Of a stretch of DNA of 64,000 bases, positions 52,336-62,091 are shown in pieces. The position numbers and the translations under genes are program-made. Origin of the DNA: Bombyx mori (taxonomy: Eukaryota; Arthropoda; Insecta; Lepidoptera; Bombycidae). Within the stretch, counting starts at the first letter, position 1. Each line of letters begins with the position of its first letter. Under the pieces are notes generated by a model that was not told the origin of the DNA, did no database searches, and saw nothing but the letters and a program-made list of their open reading frames with translations. The stretch spans positions 20,648,001 through 20,712,000 of the forward strand of contig NC_085107.1 in assembly GCF_030269925.1 (NCBI RefSeq), read 5' to 3'.

Positions 52336-53202
52336 GCCGGAAGGGAACCGACGGCGCAGTGCCACCACTGCGCGGACCGCGACGAGGAAGACACAGCGGA
52401 ACACACGCTGGCGCGTTGCTCTGGATTCGACGAGCAACGCGCCGCCCTCGTCGCGGTCATTGGAGAGGACCTCTCGCTGCCGCGCGTCGTGGCTACGATG
52501 CTCGGCAGCGACGCGTCCTGGAAGGCGATGCTCGACTTCTGCGAGTCCACCATCTCGCAGAAGGAGGCGGCGGAGCGAGAGAGGGAGAGCTCTTCCCTTT
52601 CCGCACCGATCCGTCGCCGTCGAGCCGGGGGCCGGAGGCGGGAATACGCCCGTACGTCCCGGCCCCTGTAGGTGGCGGCCTCCCCCCGGTGAAGGTCAAG
52701 GGGCGACCTGAGGGGGTGAGGCCGCGCGGCGCGCTACCAGCATTCTAGCGCGCTGCCGTGGAGTGAATAGAGCGACCGGTCGACGGTGTATCGCGTCCCG
52801 ACCCGGCAGGCTGGTTCTGGTCCAGCGGGGTATTCCGGGACACCAGCGGCACCGTCTGGGCGGCCCGACGGGCTGCCGTACCGAGACGGCCGACGTTTCA
52901 GAGCCTTCGATTCGCCTCGAAGGCTCCGTCGGCTGGGCGTCCTTGGGGTGAGCCGCGCCGTCTGGTTGTAGTGTTGACCGCGGTAGCCCCCCTACCTCAT
53001 CCGGGTTCTGACCTCGGAGGGGATCGGACGTCGGGTGTAAGAGTGCAGAGGAGTCGTTTAGTGGGTGGGCTCTAAAATCCTTGGGCCCGCGGTCTGCTCA
53101 CAACACCATGCAGATCGTTGAGTCTCACATACCCCGCGCGCCCCTTTTGCGCGGGGACCTCGTAGGAGGTTCGGCCCTCTACCCGAAAAAAAAAAAAAGA
53201 AA
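52336..53202 (+). mobile_element. SART-A 3'-terminal fragment (copy D)
   Basis: A 5'-truncated insertion starting at GCCGGAAGGGAACC near the end of ORF2. It carries the last ~110 ORF2 codons (to the stop at 52669-52671), the 3'UTR, a stem-loop (52889-52933) and a short A-tail with one G (53186-53202). GG (53203-53204) then follows and the - strand element begins. Confidence 0.9.
52889..52933 (+). promoter_or_regulatory. SART-A 3'UTR stem-loop (copy D)
   Basis: Same sequence and fold as 41467-41511. Confidence 0.7.
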
Positions 53203-53603
53203 GGTTTTTTTTTTTTTTTTTTTTTTTCACCTACCTCCAACACAATCGGAGCCTATGTTATCGTATTCTCATGCATACCAGTTCTCGCAGGCGTTCGATA
53301 CCGTTCATGCTTCATACTACATCTTTCTGTCATTCGATCTCATTTATGCTTCATGTGGGTGGATTACCCAACTTATTTCCCTAATAGAGCTATTTATTTG
53401 TATTAGACTTAACTTATAATCTTAAGTAATAAAAGACGGTGGACAAATTTTCTTTAATACAGGTTACTTACAAACAGGACAACAAACTAATTATTTATTA
53501 TATCTTTACTCTTATTACTACCTACTACTAAGTTGCTTATACAATTACTACACATATGTTATACTATAATATACATTATATTATGTTAACATATTTTACT
53601 ATT

Positions 53604-56600
53604 CTATGTTTTATTATTATCTATAACTATTTTACAAACTTTGGTGCAGTACTCGATGAAATATTTGCGACTTTTACTGGAGATTATTGGGCTGTAATTT
53701 TTTGGTACAATTGCAGTTTGCAATAACTGCTCCACATAGAATCGCAAAGTAGCAAAACGAGGGCAAAAACTCAATACATGGGGAACGGTTTCAGGAGTAT
53801 CTGGATCGCAGGTGCACGACGAGTTGTCTTTACACTTAAATCTATTTAAGTATTCCGAGAACCCGCCGTGCCCAGTTAATACCTGAGTGCACAAGTTATC
53901 AATTTGCATTTTCCTTACTGTCCTGTATGCTGCCGTCGCCTCGGGGAAGAACAATTTTGTTATGGAAGCAGTGTCACCATCAAGGTAGCGACGGTTCCAC
54001 ATATTTAACGACTCCAAACGGAGCCCACTTTTTACGCTGGAGACAGGGCAGAGATCATAGTCACTTTTCCGTTTGGACCCCACAGCGGCTGCTTTTGCCA
54101 ACGCGTCCGCTCTTTCATTCCCGGCAAGTCCTGCGTGGGCTTTTATCCAAAACAAGGATACTTTCTTATTTTGGTTAGACAGAATTTTTAAATTTTGTCT
54201 GAATTCCACGGCCAGGGGATGCAAGCAGTCGTAGTTGGTGATGGATAACAGAGCCGCCATGGAGTCACTAAAGACACCAAATGTAGAAGCATTAAGTGTC
54301 CTGATCTCGTTGGTGGCCCTGCATATCGCGAGGAGCTCAGCCTGATATACCGTACAGTAGTTCGGTAAAGCAAGTTTTCGGGCTCTGATTTCAGATTCGC
54401 TGTTCCATACGGAGATCGCTGCACCTACTCTCCCTTCGATCTTGCTACCGTCGGTATATATGCGTATCTCAAAGTTATTGAGAGCGTTGACGTCCTCCAC
54501 GTTCATCAGGCTGCCCAGCTCAAACTCGATGCGCTCAGCAGGATGCGGATTCACGGTGGTTGAAATCATCCGCTCAACTTCCATGTCCCCCAACGCAAAT
54601 CTATTTCCCCCTTTTTTGGCTTCGTACAGTGAAGCAGCCTCCCGGACACGCAGATCTAAAGGGAGTAACCCGGCAAGGATCAGCGCAGAGTTCAACGAAA
54701 CGGTGCGATACGCCTTACAGATTCTCTGAGCAATCCCGCGTTGCACCGTTCCCAGTTTTCGCTTCACTCCCAATTTTTGGGCAGCCGAAACCCAGGCGCT
54801 AGCGGCATACAGGATTATTGGTTCCACCGTGGCCAAGTAGATGGTGCGGATTACCTCCGGGTGGAGTCCCCAATTGACTTTAGCCGCTCGACATACCTGT
54901 TTGTAAACAGTTGTGGCTTTTTTGCAGATGTTCGCAACGTGAGAATCGAATGTTAGCTTATTGTCAATAGTCAATCCTAGTAATTTAATTTCATTGGAGA
55001 TGATGATGTCGGTTCCACCCATACGCAGGCGTGGGGCGTCGAATTTCAGCTTCCGCGTAATCACCATAGCGCTAGTTTTATGCGGCGCAAACTTGAGCTT
55101 GTTTTCGACGCCCCACACCCTGACATGTTCGAGCACGGCATTCGCTTGTTTTGCGATTTCACTGCCGGTCTCTCCGTCAAATGCGAGCACAACGTCATCA
55201 GCGTATGCCTGACAATGCAGTCCCATTCCACTCAGCTCGTGAAGGATTGGGTCAAGGAGAAGGTTCCACAGTAGCGGTCCCGCAATGGACCCTTGAACAC
55301 ACCCCTTATCAGTATTTTTGCCAAACTCTTTTCCCGCATACCTAACCCTGACCCTCCTGTCAGTTAGATAACTGTCGATAGTACGCCTCAAATTTGGCGG
55401 ACACTTCATCTCGGCTAGGCGGATCTTAATTTTTGGCCACCAAGCACTGTCGAACGCCCCCTCTATATCTAGCGAGACCAAGGTGACTATTTTTTTCTGC
55501 TCAAGTTTACTTTGAACATGTCTCATCAGGATGTAGAGGGAGTCTTCGGTGCTTTTCTGTGGCAGAAACCCAAACTGTTTTACGCAGAATTTTGGAAGTA
55601 AGTAGTGCTTAAGGCGGGCCACCAGCATTTTCTCCAAAATTTTGCCGAGTACCGGCAACAGCCCAATAGGCCGGTAAGACTTAGGAGTGGAGTAATCGTC
55701 TTTCCCTGGTTTCCTAAGTACAACGACGGTTGCTTCTTTCCAGGCGTATGGAAAATAATTGTAGGCGAGACATTTGTTCAGGAGGGCCAGGAATACCAGT
55801 GGGTCGTTAGAGATGGCTTGGCAGCATATGTCAGCTGTGAAACCATCTGAGCCAGGAGCTTTCTTAGCATTAAATGATTTATATGCGGAGTTTAATTCCA
55901 TTAAAGTAAAAGGTGGGTCGATGGTTTCATTTAATACTATTTTGTTTATGAACTCCGCTCTGTGTCTGATCAGGGTGTGTTGCGGGTTGTCGGTATTTGT
56001 GGAGTCTTGTGGGTAAAAAGTATCGGCGAGGAATCTCACGGATTTCTCCGCGTCCAGCGTGATTCCGTTCTTTACTAGAGGTATATCCTCTTCTCTTGTA
56101 GTGGTTCTCCCTATTACTCTATATATCCCTTCCCATAAACCTTCTTTATCCTGTTTTTCACAGAATTGCTTCCAGCTTATGGTTTGAGCATTGGCGGCTT
56201 GCAACTCATACGCATGTTTCTTAGCCAGGTAGGCTGCTACTACCCTCTCTCGTCGGATGGGTGCCGCACATCTGATACGTCGCTTCAAGGTAGAGACTTC
56301 CTTCTTTAGCCGCGCGAGTTCCTCGGACCACCACGGCAATGTAAGTTTTTCAGTCTTTTTCTTCAAAGGCATTGACTCAGTACATGCCTCCGTTATAGCC
56401 TTTATATATTTATCCGTTATATCATCTATATCGTTTATCTTAGAAATTTTATTTATTACCTCAATATTTATTAAATTAGTCTGCATTGTTGATTTTAGTT
56501 TTTCGCGAAATTTTGTCCAGTTAGCTTTTTTCGTGTTATATATTCTTGTTGTTCTAGCTACATTCATACCTTTAGATTTAGTTAGACTGACATTAAAGGC

Positions 56601-57203
56601 AATGCCGTTGTGGTCCGAGCTCGTGAGGCCTTCCACCACTTTCCAGTCCGAAATAAGTTCGAGCATATTTGTTGAACACGCAGTGATGTCCACATGACTG
56701 CTGTACCTTTTTCCTCCTCTGATAGTATCATAGGTAGGAGTCGTACCAGAGTTTAGCACGTTCATGTCTAGTTCATTTAATGTACCTATTAACTCCTCAC
56801 CCCTGTCTTCTGTGATCCGGCTACCCCACCACAAACTTTTAGAATTGGCGTCACCACCGATTATCCAGTTTTTTGTAGTAATCGCCTCCTCAATTTTCTT
56901 TAAATGATCGAGGTATGGTTCAATGGGCTTATCAGGCTCGAAGTAGAGGGATACAAGAGCGATTTCCCAGGCCACCGTCTGGATCCCCACCACAGCGATG
57001 TTGTTTGTGGTGAGTTTTGGGTACTGCCTTACGTCTAGGGCACTGTCGTATACAGCTATCGCCGCTTTGACAGTCCCACCTCCAGTATTGGTATTCTGGT
57101 AGATCCTAGCTCCTTTATATCCCTTCACTGTTGAAGAACCACCCACGTACGGCTCCTGAATAAGGGCTACTGCGACACTACGTTTATTGGCTTCCAGCAT
57201 CAA
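53604..57203 (-). CDS. ORF2: endonuclease, reverse transcriptase and RNase H
   Basis: At least 1,199 residues; the coding frame is open back to about 57303. The conserved endonuclease start (KFLQANLQRAKLATNEL) lies upstream of the first in-frame ATG (57200), so initiation is unusual. EN: LIQEPYVGG, IIGGDANSKSLWWGS, RYSSHVDIT, SSDHNGIAF. RT: APGSDGFTAD, YRPIGLLPVLGKILEKM, QFGFLPQKSTEDSL, LDIEGAFDSAWW, GCVQGSIAGPLLW, YADD (residue 667). RNase H (about 910-1030): IYTDGSK (D918), QAELLAICRA, FSDSMAAL, WIKAHAGLAGNERADALA. C-terminal CTCDPDTPETVPHVLSFC. No stops; looks functional. Confidence 0.9.
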   Translation of the reverse strand: MMLEANKRSVAVALIQEPYVGGSSTVKGYKGARIYQNTNTGGGTVKAAIAVYDSALDVRQYPKLTTNNIAVVGIQTVAWEIALVSLYFEPDKPIEPYLDHLKKIEEAITTKNWIIGGDANSKSLWWGSRITEDRGEELIGTLNELDMNVLNSGTTPTYDTIRGGKRYSSHVDITACSTNMLELISDWKVVEGLTSSDHNGIAFNVSLTKSKGMNVARTTRIYNTKKANWTKFREKLKSTMQTNLINIEVINKISKINDIDDITDKYIKAITEACTESMPLKKKTEKLTLPWWSEELARLKKEVSTLKRRIRCAAPIRRERVVAAYLAKKHAYELQAANAQTISWKQFCEKQDKEGLWEGIYRVIGRTTTREEDIPLVKNGITLDAEKSVRFLADTFYPQDSTNTDNPQHTLIRHRAEFINKIVLNETIDPPFTLMELNSAYKSFNAKKAPGSDGFTADICCQAISNDPLVFLALLNKCLAYNYFPYAWKEATVVVLRKPGKDDYSTPKSYRPIGLLPVLGKILEKMLVARLKHYLLPKFCVKQFGFLPQKSTEDSLYILMRHVQSKLEQKKIVTLVSLDIEGAFDSAWWPKIKIRLAEMKCPPNLRRTIDSYLTDRRVRVRYAGKEFGKNTDKGCVQGSIAGPLLWNLLLDPILHELSGMGLHCQAYADDVVLAFDGETGSEIAKQANAVLEHVRVWGVENKLKFAPHKTSAMVITRKLKFDAPRLRMGGTDIIISNEIKLLGLTIDNKLTFDSHVANICKKATTVYKQVCRAAKVNWGLHPEVIRTIYLATVEPIILYAASAWVSAAQKLGVKRKLGTVQRGIAQRICKAYRTVSLNSALILAGLLPLDLRVREAASLYEAKKGGNRFALGDMEVERMISTTVNPHPAERIEFELGSLMNVEDVNALNNFEIRIYTDGSKIEGRVGAAISVWNSESEIRARKLALPNYCTVYQAELLAICRATNEIRTLNASTFGVFSDSMAALLSITNYDCLHPLAVEFRQNLKILSNQNKKVSLFWIKAHAGLAGNERADALAKAAAVGSKRKSDYDLCPVSSVKSGLRLESLNMWNRRYLDGDTASITKLFFPEATAAYRTVRKMQIDNLCTQVLTGHGGFSEYLNRFKCKDNSSCTCDPDTPETVPHVLSFCPRFATLRFYVEQLLQTAIVPKNYSPIISSKSRKYFIEYCTKVCKIVIDNNKT

Positions 57204-57279
57204 TTCGTTTGTGGCAAGTTTCGCTCTTTGGAGGTTGGCTTGGAGGAATTTGTAGGTCTTCTTTGCATCAAGGCCATCC

Positions 57280-58758
57280 TTAGCAGTAAGACACCGTAGA
57301 ACGGGCTAAGGCATCCCACTTTTTTCGAGTGGGGCATTCTCTACTGAATGCGTTGTGCGCTGTGTTCTCCATTTTTGCTTTACAGCAATTTCTACAGCTC
57401 GGTGGCATTCCCGCTACCATCTCAGCGCAGTCGACCCTGAGATGCGGACCGCCACAATGACTACATAGATCCGCTGGGTCTGGGCAGAATCTCTTACTAT
57501 GGCCATAGCCCAGGCAGCGTGTGCACTGGACTAATGGGGTTTGGTCCTCAACCCTAACCCGCTGCAGATCTATATGGGCGTATCCCACGTCCATCGCTCT
57601 ACGCCAGACTACTGGGGAGACCACAACCACCACGTGACTGGTATGGGGATTTCTTGCTTTCCTTTTATATTTGATGGTAACTCTGCTCTCCTCCTCCTTA
57701 AGATTGTCGAAAAGGCCTCTGTTTTGGTTTCTTAATGCCTTTGTAATGTCCTCGTCGGTATTTATATTTAGGACGTCTTTCAGTAGGAGCATGGGGTCCT
57801 TGTTTTTTACTTCTTCGAAGTTAAGATTCGGGGTTGTTTCCGTGAATCTTTTCTTCATTTTATCCCTCTCTTCTATTGTGTGAAAGCCCATTATAATTTT
57901 TCTGTCCTTCGCTTTCCTAATTCTTTCTACCCTAACCCACCCCTCCTTTGCATCTGCTGCCCTTCTCACTTTCTCCATAACCTCATCACCGGTCTCGGTT
58001 TCGTCTTTCGATGTTATCACCATTGAGTGTAACGTTTTTTGTTTATGTGTAATTCTACCTTCTGTCTCCAAAGAGTTCTTTGTTTCTGAGTTTTGTTTGT
58101 CTACTATTTCTTTTAAAATATCAATTTTTTTACTATTTTCCAGTATTACGTGCTTACCACTTTCAGTAATACTGGCATAAGTCTGTAACTGTTTACCTAA
58201 TTTATCTTTTATTTCTTCTAAGTTTTTATTATTCTCTTTGAGAAGTCTAGTATTTTCTTCCAATTTCATGGCGAACGTCGATTCTATATTTAAAATTACC
58301 GGATCCGAGGGTTGACAAGTGGTGTTTGTGACAATTTTATCATTTATGTCTGTTTTCTTTCTCAGTTCTTGGTCCAATTCCTTTATTATTTTAAACATCC
58401 TTTCCAGAGACTCCGCTATGGCCATTTTAATCTCTGTTTTTAAATTCTTTGAGCTGCTAAGGTGAAATTTGGCCCTACTTAAACATGCCCTTGCCTCCGC
58501 TGCTCGACCCATACCATGTTCGGTTGGGAGAGTGTTCAACTCAGTGGATAGTCTTGCCGCAGCTTTGAGTTCCAGTTTTTGCGCTGTTGTTGGTGTGGGG
58601 CTTCTTGATGCACTCTTTTCCCTGGCCTGTGTTATAGGGGCCAATGTACTTGTCGACTCCCACTCGCCAATACTCCTTCTCACACTCGAGTCCGCAGTAA
58701 GCTTCGGCAGCTCCTTGTCCCTACTGGTCATTTTCTTTGGCGTCCTATGTCCAAACAT
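57280..58758 (-). CDS. ORF1 of the TRAS-like element (gag-like, zinc knuckles)
   Basis: About 492 residues from ATG 58758 (MFGHRTPKKMTSRDKELP) to TAA 57280-57282. The N-terminus is basic and Ser/Thr-rich; a long charged coiled-coil-like region follows (about residues 120-230: RLLKENNKNLEEIKDKLGKQ). A segment with RRAMDVGYAHIDLQRVRVED precedes the knuckles CTRCLGYGHSKRFC, CSHCGGPHLRVDC and CRNC...C. Expected to bind the element RNA. Its last ~24 nt overlap the open ORF2 frame (+1). Confidence 0.87.
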   Translation of the reverse strand: MFGHRTPKKMTSRDKELPKLTADSSVRRSIGEWESTSTLAPITQAREKSASRSPTPTTAQKLELKAAARLSTELNTLPTEHGMGRAAEARACLSRAKFHLSSSKNLKTEIKMAIAESLERMFKIIKELDQELRKKTDINDKIVTNTTCQPSDPVILNIESTFAMKLEENTRLLKENNKNLEEIKDKLGKQLQTYASITESGKHVILENSKKIDILKEIVDKQNSETKNSLETEGRITHKQKTLHSMVITSKDETETGDEVMEKVRRAADAKEGWVRVERIRKAKDRKIIMGFHTIEERDKMKKRFTETTPNLNFEEVKNKDPMLLLKDVLNINTDEDITKALRNQNRGLFDNLKEEESRVTIKYKRKARNPHTSHVVVVVSPVVWRRAMDVGYAHIDLQRVRVEDQTPLVQCTRCLGYGHSKRFCPDPADLCSHCGGPHLRVDCAEMVAGMPPSCRNCCKAKMENTAHNAFSRECPTRKKWDALARSTVSYC

Positions 58759-60200
58759 TTGGAGGTGGTTCGTCAATATAAAAAGTCAATAAAATAGTAA
58801 TAAAGTTTGTAAAAGTTGTAAAGACAATAAAACACTAATATCAAATAAAAATAAACATAAAAATATACAGTCAGATTAGAAGAAAATTCTGTATATTGGT
58901 CTTAAAATGCAAAATATATAAATTGTGTAAAGATAGCGGTCAATACAGACCGGTAGTCAATACTAAAGTGAAGTTATTTACAAATAATAAAGTGAGAGGC
59001 TGCTATATGAAAATATAGTTATTGCCCAAAGTCAAGATTTACTATTGCATCCGAGTACGTACACCAATACAATTAAATAGATTAAAGAATAAACAAAATA
59101 AAGTGAAAACAATGATATTTACATGGAAAAAACGCTAATCATCTTATCAAAAAAAAAACTCCCATCACAATCGGCCCATAGGTTGAAAAGTTATGGAATG
59201 TTTAAATTTCCAATATGGCGGCCAAGATGGCCGCTAAAGTCCTAGGTTCGGCAAATATAGACCGAAATAGGTCGTGTTTGGGCTCTATGGATAGGGCTTT
59301 TCACATAAAATAAGATTCCTTCTACAGAGTAGTCAAATAACAATTACTTGATTTTTAATTTGCAAAAAACCAGGAATAAATTACTAAATTAAAGACCAAA
59401 AATACAAAAATGGCCAAAAAATTGTAAACAAAGACTGAAACTACTAAAACCTATTTACTTAACCTAATTATATTAAAGTCGCTCCAAAAAAGTCTTCCAG
59501 GGGGTTGTTTTGCCGGGGGTGAATTTTTGAAAAATCTATATCTCCGTATTTTGTAGATGGAAAATTTTGAATTTTTGTAGGGATCTTACACTACACCAGT
59601 TCTTCCCAAATTAACAATAAAAACTATATGTCATAGATCGCTTTCTCGAGATATTTTACTTTAAAATTTTGGCAAAATTGAAACGGCTATAACTCAATGA
59701 AGACTTAACTTTTTTTTGATCTGTAAACGGGTAGTACTGCTATACGCTGTTCTGCTTCAGGATAGATCTTTAAAAATTGCCGCAATGTCCTGGATCACTG
59801 ACCACGTGGCACGTGGTTTCTTGTTTTTTTGCGTTTTTCTCGGCGGTCCTTGGCCGAAAAATTCCAAAAAGGGTACCAACGTGTAGGGTCCAATGAGGCG
59901 CACAAACAAGTAATTTAAAAACAATAGGTCACAGCGACTAATCGCGCGGCGCTCGAGCTCAAAGTTTTTTAAAATGGGAATTTTCAGGTTTTTCACTAAA
60001 TATGTTTCCAAAAATAACTGTAAACCAAAAACTCGAACTAGCAGCGTATGCGCCTCTTCATTACGCGTTTTTTGACATATCACACATTAAAATCCATGCA
60101 CTTTTGCTACTTTCCCGAATTTTTAACTGATTTTCGAGCGTAAATCGTGTGCGGAGCGACTTGGGACGCGCGTGTTCGCTGCGGAGGGCCACGGCAGACT
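58759..60200 (-). other. 5'UTR of the TRAS-like element
   Basis: About 1.44 kb without a long coding frame. It begins AGTCTGCCGTGGCCCTCCGC at the telomeric junction. A 108-codon frame (59757-60083) has no recognised motif. An internal promoter is expected for such elements, but none can be picked out by eye. Confidence 0.6.
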
Positions 60201-60276
60201 GGTTAGGTTAGGTTAGGTTAGGTTAGGTTAGGTTAGGTTAGGTTAGGTTAGGTTAGGTTAGGTTAGGTTAGGTTAG
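60201..60276 (+). repeat. Telomeric (TTAGG)n tract, ~15 units
   Basis: Fifteen perfect GGTTA units, the longest telomeric tract in the window. Left edge is the 5' end of the - strand element; right edge is a truncated SART. Confidence 0.98.
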
Positions 60277-61402
60277 TCGTCTTTCCTGCGCGGGGGTGGC
60301 CTTCGTCATCGGCAGGATCCGACGGTTGGGTCTGGAGGTGGCGCTTGATAAATCCCAGGCCCTGTTGTTTCACGGGGCCCGGAGAGCGCCGCCTCAGGGG
60401 GCCCACCTCGTGATCGGAGGCGTTCGCGTCGAGATCGAGGCAACCGGGTTGCGGTACCTCGGTCTCGTACTGGACGGTCGTTGGAGCTTCCGCGCTCACT
60501 TTGAAAGATTAGGTCCCCGACTGATGGCGGCTGCCGGCTCGCTGAGTCGGCTGTTGCCGAACGTCGGGGGGCCTGACGTGGTAGTGCGCCGCCTCTACAC
60601 GGGGGTGGTGCGGTCGATGGCACTGTACGGGGCTCCCGTGTGGTGCCACGCCCTGACCCGTGACAACGTTGCGGCGTTGCGACGTCCGCAGCGCGCGATT
60701 GCGGTCAGGGCGGTTCGTGGATACCGCACCGTCTCGTTTGAGGCGGCGTGCGTGCTAGCTGGGACGCCTCCCTGGGACCTAGAAGCGGAGGCGCTCGCTG
60801 CGGATTACGCGTGGCGATGCGATCTCCGCTCCAGGGGGGAGCCGCGTCCCGGCGCGGCGGAAGTTCGAGCGCGGAAACTTCAATCTCGGCGTGCCGTGCT
60901 CGAGGCGTGGTCTCGCCGCCTGGCGGACCCCGCCTACGGGCGACGGACTGTCGAGGCGATCCGCCCGGTCCTCTCGGACTGGGTGAATCGCGACCGAGGA
61001 CGTCTCACCTTCCGAGCGACGCAGGTGCTCACGGGACACGGCTGTTTCGGTCGCTACCTGCACCTCGTCGCCCGGAGGGAGCCGACGCCGAAGTGCCACC
61101 ACTGCAGTGGCTGCAACGAGGACACGGCGGAGCACACGCTCGCGTACTGCACCGCTTTCGCGGAGCAGCGCCGCGTCCTCGTTGCAAAAATAGGACCGGA
61201 CTTGTCGCTTCCGACCGTCGTGGCTACGATGCTCGGCAGCGACGAGTCCTGGCAGGCGATGCTCGACTTCTGCGAGTCCACCATCTCGCAGAAGGAGGCG
61301 GCGGAACGGGAGAGGGAGAGCTCTTCTTCCCTCTCGGCGCCGTGCCGCCGCCGTCGAGCCGGGGTTCGGAGGAGGGCGTTTGTCCAGCTCCAGCCCCTAT
61401 GA
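60277..61402 (+). pseudogene. SART-E ORF2 C-terminal part
   Basis: About 375 codons, open to TGA at 61400-61402: LGLEVALDKSQALLFHG, RYLGLVLDGRWSFRAHF, thumb region, LTGHGCFGRYLHLV, and knuckle CHHCSGCNEDTAEHTLAYC. Endonuclease and RT active site are missing, so it is inactive; no internal stop. Confidence 0.87.
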
Positions 61403-61702
61403 GGAGGCAGTCTCCTCCCGGTGATGGTCACGGGGCGACCTAAGGGGGTTGAGGCTGCGCCGCACGCTACCGTCACTCTAGCGCGCTGGCACCAGGAGGA
61501 CGGGACGGCGCGTCGGCGGCTGCGGACTGCGATGCGGTCCGCATTTTCGTCGTCGCTGTCGTCGCCGAACATACTGTTGAAGAGCAACCCGGTCGGCGGT
61601 GTATCGCGTTCCGACCCGGCAGGCTGGTTCTGGCCCAGCGGGGTATCCTGGAACACCAGCGGCACCGCCCGGGCGGCCTGGTAGGGCCGCCGTACCGCGG
61701 AG

Positions 61703-61747
61703 ACCGACGTCGTTGGTCGTCGACTATCGCCTCGACGACCCGTCGGT
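61703..61747 (+). promoter_or_regulatory. SART-E 3'UTR stem-loop
   Basis: Outer stem ACCGACG/CGTCGGT (7 bp), bulge TCGTT (5 nt, 5' side), inner stem GGTCGTCGA/TCGACGACC (9 bp), loop CTATCGCC. The layout equals that of SART-A at 41467, with almost every base pair of the inner stem replaced by a different pair. Confidence 0.75.
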
Positions 61748-61999
61748 CGGGCGTCCTCGGGGTGGCGCCGCGTGTCTGGTTGTAGTGTTGACCGCGGGAA
61801 CCCCCCTACTCTGAACGGGTTCTGACCCCGGACGGAGATCGGACGTCGGGTGTAAGAGTGCAGGGGAGTCGTTTAGTGGGTGGGCCCTAAAATCCTTGGG
61901 CCCGCGATCTGCTCTCAACACCTGCAGATCGTTGAGTCTCACATACCCCGCGCGCCCCCTAGGCGCGGGGACCTCGTAGGAGGTTCGGCCCCCGGCCCG

Positions 62000-62065
<66 letters not shown>

Positions 62066-62067
<2 letters not shown>

Positions 62068-62090
62068 TTAGGTTAGGTTAGGTTAGGTTA
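62066..62090 (+). repeat. Telomeric (TTAGG)5
   Basis: Five perfect units between the SART-E poly(A) and the last SART-A copy. The final TA may be shared with the element. Confidence 0.97.
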
Positions 62091-62091
62091 C

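Larger units (their letters stand above)
53205..60200 (-). mobile_element. TRAS-like telomere-inserted LINE with RNase H, full length
   Basis: 6,996 bp on the - strand: 5'UTR of ~1.44 kb (58759-60200), ORF1, ORF2 (EN-RT-RNase H), ~0.4-kb 3'UTR and poly(A) (T-run 53205-53227 on +). On its own strand the 5' junction is ...CTAACC|AGTCTG and the 3' junction is (A)n|CC. These are the junctions expected from TRAS1 endonuclease, which nicks C/T on the CTAAC strand and T/A on the GTTAG strand. The RNase H domain is not something I expect in canonical TRAS, so the family name stays open (R1/LOA-like). Confidence 0.85.
60277..62065 (+). mobile_element. SART-E, 5'-truncated copy with 66-nt poly(A)
   Basis: Starts in the RT just after the YADD region (RLSCAGVAFVIGRIRR) and ends with a ~600-bp 3'UTR and poly(A) 62000-62065, followed by GGTTAGG. 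It is close to SART-A in protein but clearly diverged in DNA, most of all in the 3'UTR. The antisense fragment at 16595-17020 belongs to this type. Confidence 0.88.

Noticed and set aside
53205..60200. Naming the - strand element TRAS outright
   Set aside because: Junctions fit TRAS, but the RNase H domain and lack of an alignment make the family name unsafe.
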